A DNA stretch of 64,000 bases from Nannocystis sp. (GCA_016712315.1 JADJRG010000029.1:186001-250000), one strand, 5' to 3'; counted from the first letter of the stretch, positions 17,469-26,352 are shown. Notes: generated by a model from the sequence alone, not told the origin. Program-made: numbers and translations.

Positions 17469-19520
17469 ATGGCGAAACGGGTCCTGGTCACCGCAGCCCT
17501 GCCTTACGCGAATGGTTCGATCCACCTCGGACACCTGCTGGAGGCGATCCAGACCGACGTGTACGTGCGGGCGCGTCGCCTCGCGGGCGAGGTGGTGCGC
17601 TTTATGTGGGCGGCGGACACCCACGGCACGCCGATCGAGCTGCGGGCGCGCCGCGAGGGGATCACGCCGGAGGCGCTGATCGAGCGGGCGCACGCCGATC
17701 ACTTGGCGGTGTTCCGCGACTTCGGGATCGCGTTCGATATCTACTACACGACCCATTCGCCCGAGACGCGGCGGCACGCCGAGTCGATCTACGGGGTGAT
17801 GGCCGCGCGCGGCGACATCTTGAGCAAGGAGACGCGGCAGCTCTTCTGTCCGCATGACCAGATGTTCTTGCCGGATCGTTTCGTCCGCGGCGTGTGCCCG
17901 CGCTGCGGCGCGGCCGATCAGTACGGGGACGTGTGCGAGCGCTGCGGGGCGACCTACGCGCCGACTGAGCTGGGTGATCCGCGCTGCTCGATCTGCGGGA
18001 CGACGCCGACGCTGGCGAGCTCGGAGCACCTCTTCGTGCCGCTGTCACGCCATGAGGCGTTCTTGCGGGAGTGGCTGCGATCGCCGGAGGACGGCGGCGC
18101 GACGCGGCTGCAGCCGACGGTGCGCAACTACGTGAAGGGGTGGGTCGACGGGGGACTGCGCGACTGGGATATCTCGCGCGACGCGCCCTACTTCGGCTTC
18201 GAGATCCCAGGTCACCCGGGGAAGTTCTTTTATGTGTGGTTCGACGCGCCGATCGGCTACATCGGCGCGACCGAGCGCTGGTGCGCGGAGCACGGCGAGG
18301 ACGCGGCGGAGTACTGGAAGCGGCCGGGGGAGGACGTGGAGATCATCCACGTGATCGGCAAGGACATCGTCTACTTCCACTGCCTCTTCTGGCCGGCGAT
18401 GCTGCACGCGGCCGGCTATACGACGCCGACGCGGGTGCAGGTGCACGGGTGGTTGCAGGTGAACGGCGAGAAGATGTCGAAGACGCGGGGGACCTTCATC
18501 CTCGGGCGGACCTACCTCGACCACCTGCCGCCGGACTACCTGCGCTACTACTTCGCGGCGAAGCTGAGCGGCGATCAGGGGGACATGGACCTGAGCATGG
18601 AGGACTTCGCGAACCGGGTGAACGCGGACCTGGTGAAGAAGGCGGCGAACCTGGCGAGCCGGGCGATCAAATTCGTGAATAGCCGGCTGGACGGGCAGAT
18701 CGGGGCCCCGGCGGCGGACGCTGAGCCGCTGCTGGCGCGGGCGCAGGCGCGGCTCGGCGAGGCGCGGGCGCTGTACCTGGACTTCGAGCACGGGCGGGCG
18801 CTGCGGGCGGCGATCGAGATCGCGGAGGACTTCAACCTGTACCTGACGGAGGCGGCGCCGTGGAAGATCGTGGGCGCCGATCCAGAGCGAGCGCGGGCGG
18901 TGTGCTCGGCGGTGGTGTGGGCGAGCAAGATCATCGCGGCGATCTTGGCGCCCGTGGTGCCGGCGTGGGCGGAGAAGATGGCGCGTATGCTGAAGCTGGC
19001 GGCGCCGTTGGATCTGCAGAGCGGCGCGGATCCGCTGCCGCCAGGGCTGGTGCTGGGTGAGTACGAGACGCTGGCGGAGCCGCTCGATCCGGCGAAGTTG
19101 GCGGCGATCATCGAGGCTAGCCGCGAGAGCACGCCCGTGAGCGCGAGCGAGGTGGCGGCGGCGCCCGCGTACGAGGTGCCGCCGCTGGCCGCGGAGGCGT
19201 CGATCGAGGCGTTCGCGGCGGTGGACCTGCGGGTGGGGGCGGTGCTCGCGTGTGAGGCGGTGGCGGGCTCGAACAAGCTGCTGCGCTTGACGATCGATCT
19301 GGGGCCGCTGGGACAGCGGACGATTTTTAGTGGGATCGCGCTGAGCTACCCGCCAGACGCGCTGGTGGGTAAACGCGTCGTGGTGTTCGCGAACCTGAAG
19401 CCGCGGAAGATGCGCTTCGGGGTGAGCGAGGGCATGGTGCTGGCGGCCGGCGCCGCGGATGACTCGATCACGGTGCTCGAGCTGGATCCGCGGAGCCGAC
19501 CCGGCGACAAGATCACGTAG
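17469..19520 (+). CDS. metG: Methionyl-tRNA synthetase
   Basis: A 683-residue class I synthetase that charges tRNA-Met. The N-terminus gives AALPYANGSIHLGH with the HIGH-type motif HLGH at 19-22. A zinc-binding knuckle region with CPRCGAAD, CERCG and CSICG pairs follows, and KMSKT is at 335-339. The C-terminal 110 residues form an EMAP/Trbp111-like tRNA-binding dimerisation domain (FAAVDLRVGAVL to the end). The ATG at 19469-equivalent in-frame codon 17469 starts the conserved MAKRVLVTAALPYANG. It belongs to the long, four-Cys MetRS group. It converges with the helix-turn-helix gene 6 bp away. Confidence 0.97.
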   Translation: MAKRVLVTAALPYANGSIHLGHLLEAIQTDVYVRARRLAGEVVRFMWAADTHGTPIELRARREGITPEALIERAHADHLAVFRDFGIAFDIYYTTHSPETRRHAESIYGVMAARGDILSKETRQLFCPHDQMFLPDRFVRGVCPRCGAADQYGDVCERCGATYAPTELGDPRCSICGTTPTLASSEHLFVPLSRHEAFLREWLRSPEDGGATRLQPTVRNYVKGWVDGGLRDWDISRDAPYFGFEIPGHPGKFFYVWFDAPIGYIGATERWCAEHGEDAAEYWKRPGEDVEIIHVIGKDIVYFHCLFWPAMLHAAGYTTPTRVQVHGWLQVNGEKMSKTRGTFILGRTYLDHLPPDYLRYYFAAKLSGDQGDMDLSMEDFANRVNADLVKKAANLASRAIKFVNSRLDGQIGAPAADAEPLLARAQARLGEARALYLDFEHGRALRAAIEIAEDFNLYLTEAAPWKIVGADPERARAVCSAVVWASKIIAAILAPVVPAWAEKMARMLKLAAPLDLQSGADPLPPGLVLGEYETLAEPLDPAKLAAIIEASRESTPVSASEVAAAPAYEVPPLAAEASIEAFAAVDLRVGAVLACEAVAGSNKLLRLTIDLGPLGQRTIFSGIALSYPPDALVGKRVVVFANLKPRKMRFGVSEGMVLAAGAADDSITVLELDPRSRPGDKIT

Positions 19521-19526
19521 AGGCGC

Positions 19527-20411
19527 TCAGAGGGCGTAGCGCAGGGCGCGGGTCAAGGAGCGCTCGAAGTCATCGAGGTGCTGGCTGAGCCGCTCGCTGC
19601 CGCTGAGGTGGCGCGCTCGGTCGAGCAGGCGGTGGGCGACAGACTCGGCGGCGGTGACGAGGCGCCCTCGCCAAGTGAGGCGCCGCGCGGTGGCGGCCTG
19701 CAGCTCGTGGAGGGCAGAGAGCAGGGGGCCGTCGATCTGGGCGGCGAGGGCCGAGAGATCGGGCTGGTCGTGGGCGATGTTGTAGTGGACGAGGCCGGAG
19801 AGGGCGGCGCAGGCGCGCGATTGCGCCTCGCGGAAGCGCTCGCTCTGACGACGCGGATCACGGTGATGAGCGCCGTCGGCGATGAGCTGGAGGAAGTCGA
19901 GGAGGGCGCGCTCTGGGTCGGCGAGCAGCGAGGCGTCGGCGCTCGGGTGCCTGCGCGCGTGGGTGAGCTCGCTGAGCAGGGCGGTGGCGATCGCGAAGGC
20001 GTCGAGATCGCGGGCGGAGCCGGGTTCACGGGCGCCAGGTGCGGAGGGGATCAGGGCTTCGAAGGAGACGGTGAAGGCCGGCTCGGGCGGGCTGGATGAT
20101 GGGGTGTGGGGGGCCGCGCGGGCGCGCGGGCGCGGCTCGGCTGCCTCCACTGCGGGCTCGGTGACGGCCCCTGTGAGCGTTGGGGTCGTCTCGTCTGCGT
20201 CAGGGATCGTGGAGGAGTGCGTTGTGAGATCCTCGGCGGCGCGTTCGGTCGCGGAGGCCTCAGTGCGGGCCCACTCTTCGAGATCGTCGCGGCGGATCAC
20301 CCAACGTGCGCCGATCCGACGGGCTGGCAGGCGGCCGCCTTGAGCGAGGTGGCGGAGGGTGCGCTCGCTGCGGCCGAGCAGCTCTGCGGCTTCACGGATG
20401 CTGAGTTCCAT
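19527..20411 (-). CDS. Helix-turn-helix DNA-binding protein (MerR/excisionase-type N-terminus)
   Basis: A 294-residue protein with an N-terminal excisionase-family helix-turn-helix (residues 1-50: LSIREAAELLGRSERTLRHLAQGGRLPARRIGARWVI), which binds DNA. The rest is an acidic/Pro-rich linker (about 55-115) and an Ala/Leu/Arg-rich helical region (120-294) with no recognised family. ATG 20411 starts the conserved HTH. Two TTGCC-N6-GGCAA palindromes lie upstream, the nearer only 20 bp from the start, so autoregulation and control of the divergent gene are likely. No recombinase is nearby, so an excisionase role is not supported. Confidence 0.8.
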   Translation of the reverse strand: MELSIREAAELLGRSERTLRHLAQGGRLPARRIGARWVIRRDDLEEWARTEASATERAAEDLTTHSSTIPDADETTPTLTGAVTEPAVEAAEPRPRARAAPHTPSSSPPEPAFTVSFEALIPSAPGAREPGSARDLDAFAIATALLSELTHARRHPSADASLLADPERALLDFLQLIADGAHHRDPRRQSERFREAQSRACAALSGLVHYNIAHDQPDLSALAAQIDGPLLSALHELQAATARRLTWRGRLVTAAESVAHRLLDRARHLSGSERLSQHLDDFERSLTRALRYAL

Positions 20412-20430
20412 GGGCGTTGGATGCCGGATG

Positions 20431-20477
20431 TTGCCGCGCTTGGCAAGCTTTCTGCGGGTCGTTGCCGTACTCGGCAA
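20431..20477. promoter_or_regulatory. Paired operator-like palindromes in a divergent promoter region
   Basis: Two 16-bp dyads with identical arms, TTGCC-N6-GGCAA, at 20431-20446 and 20462-20477. Their spacing is 31 bp start to start, close to three helical turns, so a protein would occupy the same DNA face. They lie between the divergent starts of the HTH gene (20411) and the cobalamin-binding-like gene (about 20508). The HTH protein is the obvious candidate ligand (inference). Confidence 0.7.
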
Positions 20478-20507
20478 AGCGCGAGTCCTGGCGTTATGGT
20501 GCCCGCG

Positions 20508-21614
20508 ATGCGGAGACCGGAGCAGCAATGGGAGAGCGAGCGCTTCATCGCGCGACGGGCTGAGAACAACGCTGGCGGGCAAGACGAGGCCGGTTCGCAG
20601 CGTTTTGTCTTAGAGCCGAGGGCGGGTGGCGAGGCGGCGACGGCGTGGTTCTCACTGGAGAAACAGGTGGTCGATGCGGCGGCGCTGGGGGCGGATCCAG
20701 GGCTGATCTTCGCCGTGAAGGCGTGGCTGGCGGCGCGCGGTGGGCGGCGGATCAACCTCTATACGGGCGAAGGCGAGGCGGTGTCGGCGGCGGATTTTGA
20801 GGTGGCCGATCTGGGGGATCCGCTGCGTGGAGGGTCGACGCGGCTGATCACGCTGTGCCCGTCGAACGCGGAGATGGTGGCGGGGCTCGGGTGTTTTGCG
20901 CGGGTGATCGCGTGCGAGACCTCCTCCGATTGGCCGCCCGAGGTGGCGAAATTGGAGCGCTTGGGGCCGGATCTGGGGCCGGATCTGGAGCGAGTCGCCG
21001 CGCTGGGGCCGGATCTGGTGGTCTCATCGTTGAGTGTGCCGGGCATGGAGCGGGTGGTGACGGGGCTGCGGGTTCGGGGGATCCCGCAGGTGGTGCTGGC
21101 GCCGCGCAGCGTGGATGAGGTGTTGGGGGAGATCCGGGCGCTGGGGGCGATGCTCGGGGTGGAGGCGCGAGCGATGGCGCTTTGTGAGGAGATCGAGGGG
21201 GAGCGCGCGGCGCTGCTCGCAGAGCGGCCCAAGGTGCCAGCGCGGGTGTACTTGGAGTGGTGGCCGCGGCCCATGTTCTCGCCGGCGGCGCAGTGCTACA
21301 GCAACGAGCTGATCAGGCTGGCGGGCGGGGTGAATGTGTTTGGGGATCGACCTGGGGCGAGCGTGGAGGTGCGTCCGGAGGAGCTGGTGGCAGCGGCGCC
21401 CGATCTTTGTTTCGTCTCGTGGTGTGGGGTAGCGCTGGCGAAGCTGGACCCCGAGAACCTGATCCGACGACCAGGTCTTGAGGAGCTGGAGGCAGCGCGG
21501 CGGGGGCGGGTGTTCGCGCTCGACGAGCGCTACTCAGGGCGTCCGGGGCCTCGGATGTTGGAGGCGGCGCGGATCATGGCCGCGGCGATCCGCAGCTTGG
21601 CGGGCGAGGCGTAG
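20508..21614 (+). CDS. Cobalamin/iron-chelate periplasmic-binding-like protein without a signal peptide
   Basis: About 368 residues. From about residue 115 the sequence has the BtuF/FhuD-type fold: LITLCPSNAEMVAGLG, ERLGPDLGPDLERVAALGPDLVV, a GIPQVVLAPRSVDEV segment and a C-terminal lobe with NELIRLAGGVNVFGD and RPEELVAAAPDLCFVSW. Such proteins bind vitamin B12 or ferric chelates for ABC importers. No signal peptide or lipobox precedes it; instead there is a charged 110-residue extension (EKQVVDAAALGADP...RRINLYTG). It is therefore probably cytoplasmic and may bind or sense a corrinoid rather than import it. No BtuCD genes are near. The start is ATG 20508 or ATG 20496. Confidence 0.8.
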   Translation: MRRPEQQWESERFIARRAENNAGGQDEAGSQRFVLEPRAGGEAATAWFSLEKQVVDAAALGADPGLIFAVKAWLAARGGRRINLYTGEGEAVSAADFEVADLGDPLRGGSTRLITLCPSNAEMVAGLGCFARVIACETSSDWPPEVAKLERLGPDLGPDLERVAALGPDLVVSSLSVPGMERVVTGLRVRGIPQVVLAPRSVDEVLGEIRALGAMLGVEARAMALCEEIEGERAALLAERPKVPARVYLEWWPRPMFSPAAQCYSNELIRLAGGVNVFGDRPGASVEVRPEELVAAAPDLCFVSWCGVALAKLDPENLIRRPGLEELEAARRGRVFALDERYSGRPGPRMLEAARIMAAAIRSLAGEA

Positions 21615-21678
21615 CGGCGGCGTGACGAAAAATTCTTGAAATTTTGGCGAGGATTGGGGGCCGTGCGAGGGTCGGGGC

Positions 21679-21942
21679 ATGGCTTCGGCGCAGGTGTCCC
21701 GGCTGGTCGACGAGCTCCGCCTCTACAACGGGTATCGGACCCTGTGGCTCGATCGCCGGGGGTACGTGTGCCACTCCGAGCCCGACGACGAGCTGGAGAC
21801 GCACGGTTACACCTACCTAACGACGGTGATGCGGCCGAGCTACGACGAACTCGCGGCGACGCTCGGCGAGCTGCTCCGGCGCAGGCAAGAGGCGATGGCG
21901 GTGGCGCACGGGGTGGTGCCGCTGCTGGCGGCGACGGCCTGA
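21679..21942 (+). CDS. Small hypothetical protein
   Basis: An 87-residue protein beginning MASAQVSRLVDELRLYNG, without signal or membrane segment. The middle (YRTLWLDRRGYVCHSEPDD) looks beta-stranded and the C-terminus helical. No family recognised. An AT-rich stretch (21627-21650) just upstream could hold its promoter, and a terminator hairpin follows it, so it is probably its own unit. Codon use is typical of the region. Confidence 0.65.
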   Translation: MASAQVSRLVDELRLYNGYRTLWLDRRGYVCHSEPDDELETHGYTYLTTVMRPSYDELAATLGELLRRRQEAMAVAHGVVPLLAATA

Positions 21943-21954
21943 GAAGCAGGAAGA

Positions 21955-21982
21955 GGGCGAGCGCCGCGGCGGACGCTCGCCC
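21955..21982. terminator. Hairpin between convergent genes
   Basis: A perfect 9-bp stem, GGGCGAGCG (21955-21963) and CGCTCGCCC (21974-21982), with a 10-nt loop. It lies 12 bp after the small gene and 17 bp beyond the htpG stop, suited to ending both. Confidence 0.65.
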
Positions 21983-21999
21983 CTCAGCAGCCTCGGCGC

Positions 22000-23907
22000 T
22001 TAGGTGCGGCGGGCGACCTCGCTGAGCACCGACTGGAGGCGGCGCACCATGCCCGCGTGATCGGCGATCTGGCCCTCGGCGAGGGCGGCCTGGTCGTAGA
22101 GCAGCTCGATCCAGGTGGCGACGCGGGGGTCGTCGGGCTGCTCGGCGCTGAGGCGGTGCACGGCCTGAACGAAGGGGTGCTTGGCGTTGATCTCGAGGAT
22201 CCGCTTGCGGCCGGGGACCTGCTGGTTGGCCATCTTGAGGATCCGCTCCATGTTGCGGCTGAGGTCGCCCTCGTCGTCGACGAGGCAGGAGGGGCTCTCG
22301 GTGAGGCGGCGCGAGACGCGGACCTGCTTGACCTGCTCCTTGAGGAGCTCGCTGGCGCGCTCGAGGGTGCCGGCGAACTCCTTGGTGGCCTCTTCGGCGT
22401 CCTTGTCCTCCTCGGGGAGGTCGAGCTCGCCTTGGGAGATGCTGCGCAGGGGCTTGTCTTTGTACTTCTCTAGATCCTGGACGACCCACTCGTCGATCGG
22501 GTCGGTCATGAAGAGCACCTGGTAGCCGCGGCCGCGGCAGGCCTCGAGGTGTGGCGAGCGGGCGAGGGCGTCGGGGTTGTCTCCGGTGAGGTAGTAGATC
22601 GCGTCCTGCCCCTCGGGCATGGCGGCGAGGTAGTCGGCGAGGGATACGAGATCATCGCCGCTGGTCGAGGTCTTGTAGCGCAGCAGCTCGACGAGCTCGT
22701 CCTGGTGGCCGGTGTCGGTGTGGATCCCTTCCTTGAGGACGGCGCCGAAGCTGCGCCAGAGGCGGGTGTACTCCTCCGGCTTGTCCTTGGCGAGATCGGC
22801 GAGCAGGCGCAGCACCTTTCGGGTGAGCTGCTTGCGGATCGCGGTGAGGGTGCGGTCCTCTTGCAGCATCTCGCGCGAGACGTTGAGCGGGAGATCCTCG
22901 CTGTCGACGACGCCGCGGACGAAGCGGAGGTAGAGGGGGAGTAGCTTGTCGCAGCTCTCCATGATCATCACCCGGCGGGCGAAGAGCTGGAGGGACTTGC
23001 GATCCTCCATGAAGAGATCGGCGGGGGGGCGGCCGGGGACGTAGAGGAGCGCGTGGAACTGGATCGGCGCGTCGGCGGAGAAGTGGAGGTGGGCGATGGG
23101 CTCGTCGCCGGGCATGACAAAACCGCCCATGACGTGCTTATAGAAGGACTTGTAGTCGTCCTCGCTGAGATCCTTGGGGGAGCGCGCCCAGAAGGCGGAG
23201 GCCTCGTTGATCTGGCGCTCCTCGCCGTCAAGGTCGCCCTTGTCGTCGCGCACCGCGAGTTTGATCGGGTGCATGACATAGTTGGAGTAGCGACGGATGA
23301 TGTGCTCGAGGCGGACGCGCTCGAGGTACTCGCGCGCCTCCTCCTTGAGGGTCAGCTCGATGCGGGTGCCGCGGAGCTCTCGCTCGGCGGGGGCGGTGGT
23401 GAAGGTGCCGTCGCCGGTGGAGCTCCAGTGGACAGCGGCGTGCTCGGGGTGGGCCGAGCGGCTGTAGACGTCGATGCGGTCGGCGACCATGAAGGCGCTG
23501 TAGAAGCCGACGCCAAACTGGCCGATGAGGTTGACGTCGGGCTTCTGGCCGCTGTCTTGCTGCTCGCGGAGGCGGCGGAGGAACTCGAGCGTGCCGGAGT
23601 GGGCGATCGTGCCGAGGTTGCGGGTCGCCTCCTCTTCGGTCATGCCGATGCCGCTGTCCTCGAGCACCAAGACGCCGCGGGCCGCGTCCGCCTCGATCCG
23701 GATCTCGGGGGGCGCGTCGCGGCCGAGCATGTCGTGGCGCGTGAGCCCCTCGAAGCGCGCCTTGTCGAGCGCGTCCGAGGCGTTGGAGATCAGCTCTCGG
23801 AGGAAGATCTCGCGGTTGGTGTAGAGCGAGTTGGTGACCAGCTTGAGGAGGGCGCTGACCTCAGCCTTGAACTCGTGCTTGTGGGGGGTCGGTGTCGATT
23901 GAGCCAC
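22000..23907 (-). CDS. htpG: Hsp90 chaperone HtpG
   Basis: A 635-residue bacterial Hsp90. The N-terminal GHKL ATPase has NREIFLRELISNASDAL with catalytic Glu38 and Mg-binding Asn42, DSGIGM (Asp84) and GQFGVGFYSAFMV. The middle domain carries the conserved Arg-containing RGVVDSEDLPLNVSREMLQ segment, and the C-terminal dimerisation domain is complete. It is a cytoplasmic ATP-driven chaperone. The ATG at 23907 is followed by the usual short Thr/His tail before the first strand. It is divergent from no gene and lies 45 bp from the acetyltransferase stop upstream on the same strand. Confidence 0.97.
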   Translation of the reverse strand: MAQSTPTPHKHEFKAEVSALLKLVTNSLYTNREIFLRELISNASDALDKARFEGLTRHDMLGRDAPPEIRIEADAARGVLVLEDSGIGMTEEEATRNLGTIAHSGTLEFLRRLREQQDSGQKPDVNLIGQFGVGFYSAFMVADRIDVYSRSAHPEHAAVHWSSTGDGTFTTAPAERELRGTRIELTLKEEAREYLERVRLEHIIRRYSNYVMHPIKLAVRDDKGDLDGEERQINEASAFWARSPKDLSEDDYKSFYKHVMGGFVMPGDEPIAHLHFSADAPIQFHALLYVPGRPPADLFMEDRKSLQLFARRVMIMESCDKLLPLYLRFVRGVVDSEDLPLNVSREMLQEDRTLTAIRKQLTRKVLRLLADLAKDKPEEYTRLWRSFGAVLKEGIHTDTGHQDELVELLRYKTSTSGDDLVSLADYLAAMPEGQDAIYYLTGDNPDALARSPHLEACRGRGYQVLFMTDPIDEWVVQDLEKYKDKPLRSISQGELDLPEEDKDAEEATKEFAGTLERASELLKEQVKQVRVSRRLTESPSCLVDDEGDLSRNMERILKMANQQVPGRKRILEINAKHPFVQAVHRLSAEQPDDPRVATWIELLYDQAALAEGQIADHAGMVRRLQSVLSEVARRT

Positions 23908-23952
23908 AGGGGCGTGAACCTAAGCTGGGTCACGCGGGCGTCAAGGGGGCTC

Positions 23953-24840
23953 TCAGCCGAGGGCGGCGGCTCGACCGGCGTTGGCCGGGTTGATCCGCCG
24001 GTGCCAGATCTGGGCGCCGACGAACTCGTCCTCGCGGGTGAGGTGGTCGGTGAGGCGAGCTGTGACCTTGAAGCCGAGCTCGCTGTAGATCTGGTTGGAG
24101 AGCGCGCAGTCCGCAGGGCAGACCGCGAAGACGCTGGCGGTCTCCATACGCGAGAGATCTTCCATCAAGACCTTGAGCGTGAACTCGAGGACAGGGATGT
24201 CCGCCTCCTTGTTGGGGCGGGTGATCATGTCGACCTTGGCGTGGCCGAAGCTCGAGTCGGTCTCGGCGCCGACCCAGTACTCGGCCTTGCCGAGCTGCGA
24301 GACGACGCCGATGTCGGGGTTGAAGACGCCGCGCCGGAAGGGGGCGTAGGCGGAGTCGTCGCCGAATTCTTGGATCACGGCCTCAAGGCGGGCCATGTCG
24401 GTGATGGTCTCGACAACGAGGCCGCGGGGCTTGGTTACGGACTTCTCTTTGGCGTTGCTGCCGGCGGTGGGTGCGTTGAGCTTGGGGGCGCCGCCTTGGA
24501 TCGGCTCGCCATCCTCTGTGTAGACTCGACTCATGATGTAGGCGTCAGCGGTGCGGAAGTAGCCGGGGATCGCGCCTTCGCGGGAGAAGCCGACGCTGCG
24601 CCAGCTCTTTGAGTCTTGCTTCTCGACGACCGTGAAGACCTTGCGCAGGCCCTCGGCGCGGGCGATGCGGTCGAAGAAGTCGCGCTTTTGCTGGTAGTTG
24701 CCGACGCGGTAGTCGAAGACGCGCAGGTTGTGATGGCGCCGATTGAGCAGGAAGCAGAAGTCGATGTCACCCTTGCGGTAGTAGATCTCCTCGACTGGCT
24801 CATCTGCGCGCGGCAATCGCGCGGCCTCTTGGGTAGACAT
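23953..24840 (-). CDS. GNAT acetyltransferase related to beta-lysine acetyltransferase AblB
   Basis: A 295-residue protein. The segment SWRSVGFSREGAIPGYFRTADAYIMSR matches the AblB-type motif in which a helix, a GF turn and an IPG-F/Y-F-x-G/A-DAY-MS strand occur. A second acetyltransferase half ends with IYSELGFKVTARLTDH and IWHRR, typical of the GNAT C-terminus. AblB acetylates beta-lysine to the osmolyte N-epsilon-acetyl-beta-lysine, but the lysine 2,3-aminomutase partner (AblA) is not in this window, so the substrate is uncertain. ATG 24840 has AGGAGT upstream on the coding strand, which fixes the start. The 165-bp upstream region is rich in TTGAC-type dyads. Confidence 0.75.
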   Translation of the reverse strand: MSTQEAARLPRADEPVEEIYYRKGDIDFCFLLNRRHHNLRVFDYRVGNYQQKRDFFDRIARAEGLRKVFTVVEKQDSKSWRSVGFSREGAIPGYFRTADAYIMSRVYTEDGEPIQGGAPKLNAPTAGSNAKEKSVTKPRGLVVETITDMARLEAVIQEFGDDSAYAPFRRGVFNPDIGVVSQLGKAEYWVGAETDSSFGHAKVDMITRPNKEADIPVLEFTLKVLMEDLSRMETASVFAVCPADCALSNQIYSELGFKVTARLTDHLTREDEFVGAQIWHRRINPANAGRAAALG

Positions 24841-24900
24841 AGGAACTCCTGAAAAAGATGCGCGAAACGCCCAGCGCCCCTGTTGAGGGGCGAAATACAC

Positions 24901-24977
24901 GTCAAGCAAGGCGCCCGCTGGCGTTACTTACGACTACCACTGACAATTATCGATGTCAAAGCACTTGCTTGACATCG
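24901..24977. promoter_or_regulatory. TTGAC-type inverted repeats between divergent genes
   Basis: GTCAAGCAAG (24901-24910) is the exact complement of CTTGCTTGAC (24964-24973), and CGATGTCAA (24951-24959) pairs perfectly with TTGACATCG (24969-24977). The minus strand also offers TTGACA, 17 bp, TAGTCG as a possible promoter for the acetyltransferase. A small hairpin, CGCCCCT-GTTG-AGGGGCG (24875-24892), lies in that gene's leader. An operator or attenuator role is inferred. Confidence 0.5.
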
Positions 24978-25005
24978 CGGCGGTTAAATAAGACCCCGTG
25001 GGCTG

Positions 25006-26352
25006 ATGGCGCGATCAAGGGCGGCTCATAGGCTCAATCTAGGAGGGCGCTACGCTAAATCGCTGCTCTTTGCAAGTGTATTGTGCGCCGGATCTGTGGG
25101 GTGTTCGCTGGCGGATTCACCACGGGATTCCCCTCCATTGTGCCCAGAAGGCGCGAGTTGTCCGCCGCCGAAGGCTTGTCCGGGCTGTGAGGAGAAGCGC
25201 TCGGGCGAGATCGGGCCGACATGGGCGATCGCGGATCCGCCGATCTCCGACGGGCCGTGGGCGCGCGGTGGCGCTTTGGGGTTCGCCAGCCGCGGGACCG
25301 GGCCGACGACGACGCCTGCGATCGTGTGGGAGGTTGAGATCGGGGCGGTGATCACTGGCGCGGCCGCGCTGTCTGTGAGCGCGGAGGGGGAGCTGGCGGC
25401 GTTCGTGGGATCGCACGCGGGGCGCTTCGTCGGGGTGACGATCGGGGGGGCACGCGCGGGGCAGATCGCGCTCGATCTCAGCGTACCCGGGATCATCGGC
25501 GGGAGCGCGGCGGTCGACGCGAGCGGCCGGCTCTACGTCGGCGCCGATGACGACACGCTGTACGCGATCGATCCGCGGGCCCGCTCGATCGTGTGGTCGC
25601 TGCGCCTCGGCGGGTGCGAGCCGGCGCGCGCGCCAGGGCCTGAGGGGGTGCGCTGCGATGCCGATGGCGGGCCGACGCTAGGACCGGGGGGCGATCTATG
25701 GGTGGGCGCGGATGGGATCTATCGCGTCGATCGTGAGGGGCAGATCCGCTGGCGGTTCCCTGACCCGAAGGCGACGCCGCGGCCGCTGCATGTGTTCGCG
25801 GCGCCGCTGGTGGGCCGCGACGGTAGCGCGTACTTCGGCGGCTGGGACGGGAGCTTCACGGCGATCGACGCGGACGGCGCGCTGCGCTGGCAGATCGCGC
25901 TGGGGCCGGATGTCGACGCCGCGCCGATCATGCTGCCGAACGGGGTGGTGGTGGTGGGCGCGGATGACGGGGCGATTCTCGCGTTCGATCAGGCGGGGGC
26001 GGAGCGCTGGCGCTTCAAGGCAGGCGGCGAGGTGCGGGCGCCGCTGGCGCTGACCCCGGAGGGCGTGATCATCGCGGCTTCGATGGATGGGACGCTGTAC
26101 GCGCTCGCGGCCGACGGGGCGCTGCGATGGTCGTTCTCCACGCGTGGTCCGTTGGCGGCGGCGCCGGCGATCGACGCGGCCGGCAATATCTTCTTTGGCA
26201 GCCGCGATGAGCATGTGTATGCGGTCGATCGGCGTGGTCGATCGCTGTGGGCGCTGCCGCTGCCCGAGGACGTGGACGCGGCCGTGACGATCGCCGCGGA
26301 CGGATCGCTCATCGTCGGCTGCGATGACGGGGTGCTGCGAGCGCTGCGATGA
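25006..26352 (+). CDS. PQQ-type beta-propeller lipoprotein
   Basis: A 448-residue exported protein. The N-terminus has a positively charged stretch, a hydrophobic core and Cys33 in GSVGC, a probable lipobox. Residues about 110-448 hold repeated blades of the form GRLYVGADDDTLYAIDPRA, GSAYFGGWDGSFTAIDADG and GTLYALAADGALRWSF, the PQQ/BamB-like beta-propeller signature. No PQQ dehydrogenase catalytic loop was seen, so it is more likely a scaffold or binding protein in the envelope. It slightly overlaps or abuts the RNase R frame downstream. Confidence 0.85.
   Translation: MARSRAAHRLNLGGRYAKSLLFASVLCAGSVGCSLADSPRDSPPLCPEGASCPPPKACPGCEEKRSGEIGPTWAIADPPISDGPWARGGALGFASRGTGPTTTPAIVWEVEIGAVITGAAALSVSAEGELAAFVGSHAGRFVGVTIGGARAGQIALDLSVPGIIGGSAAVDASGRLYVGADDDTLYAIDPRARSIVWSLRLGGCEPARAPGPEGVRCDADGGPTLGPGGDLWVGADGIYRVDREGQIRWRFPDPKATPRPLHVFAAPLVGRDGSAYFGGWDGSFTAIDADGALRWQIALGPDVDAAPIMLPNGVVVVGADDGAILAFDQAGAERWRFKAGGEVRAPLALTPEGVIIAASMDGTLYALAADGALRWSFSTRGPLAAAPAIDAAGNIFFGSRDEHVYAVDRRGRSLWALPLPEDVDAAVTIAADGSLIVGCDDGVLRALR

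Noticed and set aside
19527..20411. Phage or integrative-element excisionase
   Set aside because: Only the HTH resembles excisionases; there is no integrase, attachment site or change in composition, and the protein is far longer than a phage excisionase.
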